Assembly (NCBI RefSeq): GCF_010915725.1
Contig: NZ_JAAIJR010000030.1
Span: 1-51,446, forward strand
DNA: 51,446 nt
Reading direction: 5' to 3'
From: Thiorhodococcus mannitoliphagus
GTDB taxonomy: Bacteria > Pseudomonadota > Gammaproteobacteria > Chromatiales > Chromatiaceae
Below the pieces are notes generated by a model, which was not told the DNA's origin, made no database searches, and worked only from the letters and a program-made list of their open reading frames with translations. Shown in pieces: positions 45,193-51,446 of the stretch. Made by a program: the position numbers and the translations under genes. Each line of letters begins with the position of its first letter. Position 1 is the stretch's first letter.

Positions 45193-45738
45193 CTAGGTCT
45201 TGGACAAAGCCCGCCGAAAGCGCGAGTCGATGACGCGCGACGTGCGCCGGATCGATCGCCCGCCCTGCCCCGTCGTACCGCATCCGCCCATGGGATCGAG
45301 CACGCAGGCAACCCGCTGAATCGCGTCTCGATTGGTCCAGGAGCCAGTCAGCTCAACGGCCTCTGGGGCTGAGAGCCAACGGCTCGTCAGGTGCTCCCGC
45401 TGGCTCAGCCGAACGTGCCGCCGTGAATCCAGCACCAGCGCGAACCAGTATTCCCGGTTGAAGCAAACATTGAGCGCATAGCGCCTACGCCAAGCGGGGA
45501 TGATGGGGAAGAGGACGGACTGGTGCAGGTCGATCAGCCCGCCTCCGGCGCGGATGCCCGTCTCTTCGAAGACCTCACGGGCCGCAGCCAGCCGCGGTGT
45601 CTCGCCCGGATCTAGGCTCCCGGTCACAGATTGCCAGAAACCCTTCGGGCGCGTCCGCTGCATCAGCAGAAACTCGCCCTGGCGGGTACAGACAACCACC
45701 AGGACCGACTGAGGCCGTTTGAGTTCGCCTTTGGACAT
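45193..45738 (-). CDS. nudB: Nudix hydrolase, NudB-like
   Basis: 181 residues from ATG 45738 (MSKGELKRPQSVLVVVCTRQ), with GAGGGG upstream. The Nudix box is GSLDPGETPRLAAAREVFEETGI (signature GX5EX7REUXEEXGU satisfied). In E. coli NudB hydrolyses dihydroneopterin triphosphate in folate synthesis and lies next to aspS, as here. The C-terminus carries an extra basic tail after ACVLDPMGGCG (GQGGRSIRRTSRVIDSRFRR) that is not part of the fold. ATG 45840 right after the aspS stop is an alternative start. Confidence 0.9.
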   Translation of the reverse strand: MSKGELKRPQSVLVVVCTRQGEFLLMQRTRPKGFWQSVTGSLDPGETPRLAAAREVFEETGIRAGGGLIDLHQSVLFPIIPAWRRRYALNVCFNREYWFALVLDSRRHVRLSQREHLTSRWLSAPEAVELTGSWTNRDAIQRVACVLDPMGGCGTTGQGGRSIRRTSRVIDSRFRRALSKT

Positions 45739-45847
45739 CGGCCCCTCGCGTTCTTGAACCACCGCATCTCCGCCAGCCGTCAACTGCGGCTGCTCGGGTC
45801 CCGGAGCCGCCAGACCGTCGCGACCCTCGGGGGTCGGCATCGGCCGA

Positions 45848-47626
<1,779 letters not shown>

Positions 47627-47849
47627 CGGTGTCTAGCCCCATCGTTTAGCGGTAGATGGACCTGCCTTCGCGGCGGGCTGGGTCCGTCATGAAAAAGCCA
47701 GCAAGCTTAACGTGCTGTCTCTCATCGCCGCAAGTGGATGGAGCCGAAATCTCGGCGCGACGACGGGCGGCGGAGCGCGCGCCTGCCTGTACAATCCGCG
47801 GTCGAGTCAACTGGACCAACGCCGCCCACCTGGACAGGAAGGAGATCCA

Positions 47850-50800
47850 ATGTCGGTCGAAGACACAACAAAAGCACGAACCGGACGCAAGGCCATCTGC
47901 GGGATCTGCCCGGCCGGCTGTTGGGTCGAGGTCGACTACGACGCCGAGGGCCGCCTGGACCGGCTGCGCCCGGACAGGGACCATCCGCTGGGCGCCATCT
48001 GCACCCTGGGCGAGCACGCCAAGGAGATCGTCTATTCCGAGCATCGGCTCAAGCAGCCGATGCGCCGCAAGGGACCGAAAGGGACACTCGACTTCGAGCC
48101 CATCAGCTGGGACGCAGCCTTCGCCCTGATGACCGAGCGGTTGACGTCGATCAAGGCCGAGTCCGGCCCCGAGGCCACCGCCATCTACACCGGGCGCGGC
48201 AGCTTCGAGCTGGCGATGTGCGACCTCTACCAGCCCAAGGGCGTCGCGGTCTCCTCCGCCTCCAGCGTGCTCTTCCCCTTCGGCTCGCCCAACACCCTGG
48301 GCGTTGGCGCCCTCTGCTATGTCTCCATGGCTATGATCGCGCCGCACGTCACCATGGGCGGCATGTTCATCAACATGTTCTCGGATCTGGAGAACGCGGA
48401 TCTCATCGTCGTCTGGGGCGCCAACCCGGCCACAGACTGCCCGCCGCGCGATCTGGAACGCATTCTCGCGGCTCGGCGACGCGGGGCTGAGGTCGTGGTG
48501 ATCGATCCGCGCCGCACGCGCACCGCCAAGCTCGCCGAGGCCGAATGGGTGCCGATCCGGCCCGGTACGGACGGTGCGCTGGCCCTGGCGATGGCCAACG
48601 TCATCATCGAAGAGGAGCTCTACGACGAGACATTCGTGCGCGACTGGACGCTCGGCTTCGACGACTTCAGCCAGTACGTCCAGCACTTCCGCGCCGAGGA
48701 AGCGGCGGCGATCACGGGCGTTCCGGCGGAGACCATCCGCCGACTGGCGCGCCGCATCGCCGGGGCCGACGGCGCCAGCCCGGTCATGTACACCGGGCTG
48801 GAATACAGCGACTCCGGCGTGCAGGCGATCCGCGCCACCATGGTGCTTTGGGCGCTGGCGGGCCAGCTCGATGTGCCGGGCGGGCGCTGCTTCGCGATGC
48901 CGAACACTGACTTCCCGATCAACCGCAGCGGGCTCATCGCCAATCCGGATCTCAACAAGGCGCTCGGCCGCGACCGCTTCCCCGTCTACAGCCAGTATCG
49001 CGGCGAATCCCACGCCATCGCCCTGCCGGAGTCGATCCTGGAGGGCAAGCCCTACCGGATTCGCGGCCTCATCGTCCTCGGCGGCTCCCTCATCACCGCC
49101 TGGCCGCAGCCCGAAATCTGGAAAGAGACGCTCGGCGCGCTCGATTTCCTGGTCTGCATCGACCGTCAGTTGACCGCCGACTGCGCCTACGCCGACCTGG
49201 TGCTGCCGGCGACCACCGGCTTCGAGATCGACAGCTATATGCACTACGGCCCCATCTTCCGGCTGCGCGATCGGGTGATCGAGCCGGTCGGCGAGGCCCG
49301 CAACGACTTCCTCATTCTCGCCGAACTGGCCCAGCGGCTCGGCTATGGCGAGCGCTTCCCACAGGACGAGGAGTCGATCCAGCGCTTCGCGCTCCAGGGC
49401 AGCGGCTACAGCCTGGAAGAGGTACGCGACGCGGGCGGCTGGGTGGAGCGCGACACGGCCATGATGGAATACAAGAAATGGGAGAAGGGGCTCCTCAGGC
49501 CGGACGGCAAGCCGGGCTTCGACACCCCCTCCGGCAAGCTCGAAATCGCCTCAAGCATCCTCGCCGAGCACGGCTACGACGCCCTGCCCGTCTACACCGA
49601 GCCCGCCGAAGGCCCGCTGGCCCGCCCGGACCTGGCCGAGCGCTTCCCGTTGGTCTTCAATTCGGGCGCGCGCGTCACCACCGACTTCCGCTCCCAGCAC
49701 CGCGGCATCCCTGGACTGATCAAGAAGCGCCCCGAGCCGACCGTGACCATCAACAGCCGCGACGCCGCCGCACGCGGCATCGCCAAGGGTGACAAGGTGC
49801 GCATCCGCTCGCCACGCGGCGCCGTCGAGATGCGTGCCCTGGTCACGGACGACATGGTGCAAGGCGCCATCGACGCCAACATGGGCGGCGGCACGCCGGT
49901 GGGGCCGGATGCCTGGCGCAACGCCAACATCAACGTGCTGACCGACATCAGCCGCCACGACCCCATCAGCGGCTTCCCGATCTACAAGACGCTGCTGTGC
50001 GAGGTCGAGCTGGCAGCCGGCGTGACGGACCGAGTCGAGATCGACAGCGGCGAGCGCGCCTCGGCGGCAAGTCAGCGAGAAGCCGTGACCGGCAGTTCCA
50101 GCCGCCGCATCGATCTCGACGCCAACGCCACCACGCCGATCGCAGCGCCGGTGCGCAACGCCATGCGCGACGCACTCGATGGACTCGACGGCAACGCCTC
50201 CAGCATCCATCGCGAGGGCAAGGCCGCCCGCCAGGCCATCGAAGAGGCCAGGCGCAAGCTCGCCAGTCTGCTGAACTGCACCGCGCGGCGCATCCACTTC
50301 ACCGGCGGCGGGAGCGAGGCGAACAACCTCGCCATCAAGGGACTCGCCTTCGCCCATCCCGAGCGCGGCCACATCATCACGAGCAGCATCGAGCATCCGT
50401 CGGTGCTGGCGACCTGTCGCTGGCTCGAAGCGCGCATGGGCCGGCGCCTGACCTCTCTGCCAGTGGATTCACAGGGCCTGGTCAACCCGGATGATCTGGC
50501 GGACGCGCTGAGCGACGACACCTTGCTGGTCAGCATCATGACCGCCAACAACGAGACGGGCAGCCTGCAGCCCATCGCGGAACTCGCCGCCATCGCCCAT
50601 GGGCGCGGGGCCTTCTTCCATACGGACGCCGTGCAGGCGCTGGGCAAGCGACCGCTCGATGTCGAGGCCCTCGGGGTGGACCTGCTAACGCTCTCCGCAC
50701 ACAAGATCCGGGGCCCCAAGGGCGTGGGCGCGCTCTATCTCGGCAAGGGCGTCGAGCTGGACCCGCTGATTCACGGCGGCCATCAGGAGCATGGGCTGCG

Positions 50801-51260
50801 GGCGGGCACTGAGAACACCGTCGGCATCGTCGGGCTCGGAGCAGCGGCCGAGCTGGCCGCGAGCGGGCTGGAGCATGCCGATGAGATCCGCGCCCTGCGT
50901 GACCGGCTAGGCGCGGGTCTGGCGAAGGTCTTCCCAGAGGCGCGGTTGAACGGCCACCCGAGCGAGCGCCTAACCAATACGCTCAACCTCTGTGTTCCGG
51001 GCGTGCGCGGCGAATCGCTGGTGCTCGCGATGGACCGTCTCGGCGTCGCCTTCTCGTCCGGATCGGCCTGCCGCTCCGGCTCGCCCGAGCCTTCGCACGC
51101 ACTCCTGGCGATGGGGTTGAGCCCGGCGGACGCCCATTGCTCGATTCGTCTCTCGCTGAGCCCGGAGACAACCGCCGCCGACATCGATCAGGCGATCGAG
51201 CGCTTCGGTCAGGTCGCGACCGGTGGGGCCGAGGGGATTCGCTTCGTAGCCTGTCGCTAG
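47850..51260 (+). CDS. Molybdopterin oxidoreductase-cysteine desulfurase fusion
   Basis: An uninterrupted 1136-residue protein. Start ATG 47850 has AAGGAG upstream. Residues 1-735 form a full bis-MGD molybdoenzyme: a [4Fe-4S] motif at C17, C20, C24, C51; probable Mo-ligand C156 in GALCYVSM, as in Psr/Phs-type polysulfide/thiosulfate reductases; cofactor segments LIVVWGANPATDCPPRDLER and VVVIDPRRTRTAK; and a C-terminal cap ending near SGFPIYKTLLCEVELA. After a ~15-residue linker, residues 751-1130 form a complete NifS/IscS-type desulfurase: TGGGSEANNLAIKG, SIEHPSVL, NNETGSLQP, HTDAVQALGK, PLP Lys K952 in LSAHKIRGPKG, catalytic Cys C1074 in SSGSACRSG. Each half looks active. No Tat signal is seen, so it is probably cytosolic. 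No FdhD or redox partner is visible before the window ends. Confidence 0.93.
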   Translation: MSVEDTTKARTGRKAICGICPAGCWVEVDYDAEGRLDRLRPDRDHPLGAICTLGEHAKEIVYSEHRLKQPMRRKGPKGTLDFEPISWDAAFALMTERLTSIKAESGPEATAIYTGRGSFELAMCDLYQPKGVAVSSASSVLFPFGSPNTLGVGALCYVSMAMIAPHVTMGGMFINMFSDLENADLIVVWGANPATDCPPRDLERILAARRRGAEVVVIDPRRTRTAKLAEAEWVPIRPGTDGALALAMANVIIEEELYDETFVRDWTLGFDDFSQYVQHFRAEEAAAITGVPAETIRRLARRIAGADGASPVMYTGLEYSDSGVQAIRATMVLWALAGQLDVPGGRCFAMPNTDFPINRSGLIANPDLNKALGRDRFPVYSQYRGESHAIALPESILEGKPYRIRGLIVLGGSLITAWPQPEIWKETLGALDFLVCIDRQLTADCAYADLVLPATTGFEIDSYMHYGPIFRLRDRVIEPVGEARNDFLILAELAQRLGYGERFPQDEESIQRFALQGSGYSLEEVRDAGGWVERDTAMMEYKKWEKGLLRPDGKPGFDTPSGKLEIASSILAEHGYDALPVYTEPAEGPLARPDLAERFPLVFNSGARVTTDFRSQHRGIPGLIKKRPEPTVTINSRDAAARGIAKGDKVRIRSPRGAVEMRALVTDDMVQGAIDANMGGGTPVGPDAWRNANINVLTDISRHDPISGFPIYKTLLCEVELAAGVTDRVEIDSGERASAASQREAVTGSSSRRIDLDANATTPIAAPVRNAMRDALDGLDGNASSIHREGKAARQAIEEARRKLASLLNCTARRIHFTGGGSEANNLAIKGLAFAHPERGHIITSSIEHPSVLATCRWLEARMGRRLTSLPVDSQGLVNPDDLADALSDDTLLVSIMTANNETGSLQPIAELAAIAHGRGAFFHTDAVQALGKRPLDVEALGVDLLTLSAHKIRGPKGVGALYLGKGVELDPLIHGGHQEHGLRAGTENTVGIVGLGAAAELAASGLEHADEIRALRDRLGAGLAKVFPEARLNGHPSERLTNTLNLCVPGVRGESLVLAMDRLGVAFSSGSACRSGSPEPSHALLAMGLSPADAHCSIRLSLSPETTAADIDQAIERFGQVATGGAEGIRFVACR

Positions 51261-51402
51261 GCGGTGTGGCATCGATCATGGGTTCGGGCGCAGCGCTGTT
51301 GTCGAGGCTTGTGAGCCACGACGATGCCCTTCTTGGGTCTTCGCAGTTGCAGCAGCCGGTCAGAACCGTCCGCCCGGCCTTGGAATCTCTGCGACGGCAT
51401 CA

Positions 51403-51444
51403 CGCGGTTATGTGAACCTTCACATAACCGCGTTTATGTGAAGG
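51403..51444. repeat. Array of TTATGTGAA half-sites at the window end
   Basis: CGCGGTTATGTGAA (51403-51416) and TTCACATAACCGCG (51419-51432) form a 14+14 bp perfect inverted repeat around CC. A third half-site TTATGTGAAGG (51434-51444) pairs again with CCTTCACATAA (51417-51427). Overlapping inverted half-sites with a constant core resemble binding or crossover sites of tyrosine recombinases, but no recombinase is in view. Confidence 0.65.
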
Positions 51445-51446
51445 TC

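Noticed and set aside
47630-47700. tRNA-like stretch between aspS and the molybdoenzyme fusion
   Set aside because: A few bases such as TTTAGCGGTAGA resemble a D-arm, but no complete cloverleaf or T-arm GGTTCGA sequence can be formed.

Overview
This window is GC-rich chromosomal DNA from a gammaproteobacterium. The gene order leuC-leuD-leuB-asd-fimV-truA-trpF-trpB-trpA-accD-folC-dedD-cvpA-purF-metZ is a classical gammaproteobacterial housekeeping block. The other content (Nik ECF transporter, FmdB, PIN-PhoH, HerA-like ATPase, Psr/Phs-like molybdoenzyme) would fit a Chromatiales/Chromatiaceae-type purple sulfur bacterium, but that family-level placement is inference and no photosynthesis or sulfur-oxidation gene is visible. 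No rRNA, tRNA or CRISPR array was recognised.

Layout. (1) 0.4-4.3 kb: a five-gene nickel (or cobalt) ECF transporter operon, nikK-nikM-nikL-nikQ-nikO, with two translation-coupled junctions, a His-rich tail on the ATPase and a NikR-like operator over its probable promoter. (2) 4.3-8.8 kb: a small membrane protein, a stand-alone HerA-type ATPase, a 57-codon gene with its own promoter and terminator, and a nikR gene broken by a one-base frameshift and a 522-bp insertion flanked by an 11-bp target duplication. The predicted repressor of region 1 therefore looks recently inactivated. (3) 8.8-12.2 kb, minus strand: circularly permuted ATP-grasp / alpha-E / transglutaminase-like operon; the transglutaminase lacks its catalytic Cys. 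(4) 13.2-17.2 kb, minus strand: rpsF-rpsR-DUF2232-rplI-dnaB. (5) 17.4-26.9 kb: small mostly plus-strand genes (cyclic-nucleotide-binding protein, DUF2892, PiuC-like dioxygenase, FmdB zinc ribbon, GcvR, Bcp, PIN-PhoH, DUF1992, YbaK) and an RpfE-like gene on minus. (6) 26.9-47.6 kb, minus strand: Met, purine, folate, fatty acid, Trp, Leu and Asp-family biosynthesis, FimV, TruA, a NudB-like Nudix hydrolase and AspS. (7) 47.85-51.26 kb, plus strand: a 1136-residue fusion of a complete bis-MGD molybdoenzyme to a complete cysteine desulfurase, the most unusual protein in the window.

Several small non-coding repeat families are scattered between genes. One is a 124-bp MITE-like element with 18-bp terminal inverted repeats and 9-bp target duplications (three copies, two identical over their whole length). 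A second is a ~105-bp palindromic element with ends around GTCCATCA (three copies), one of which supplies the stop codon of a host gene. These, and the insertion in nikR, show that small mobile elements have recently been active in this genome.
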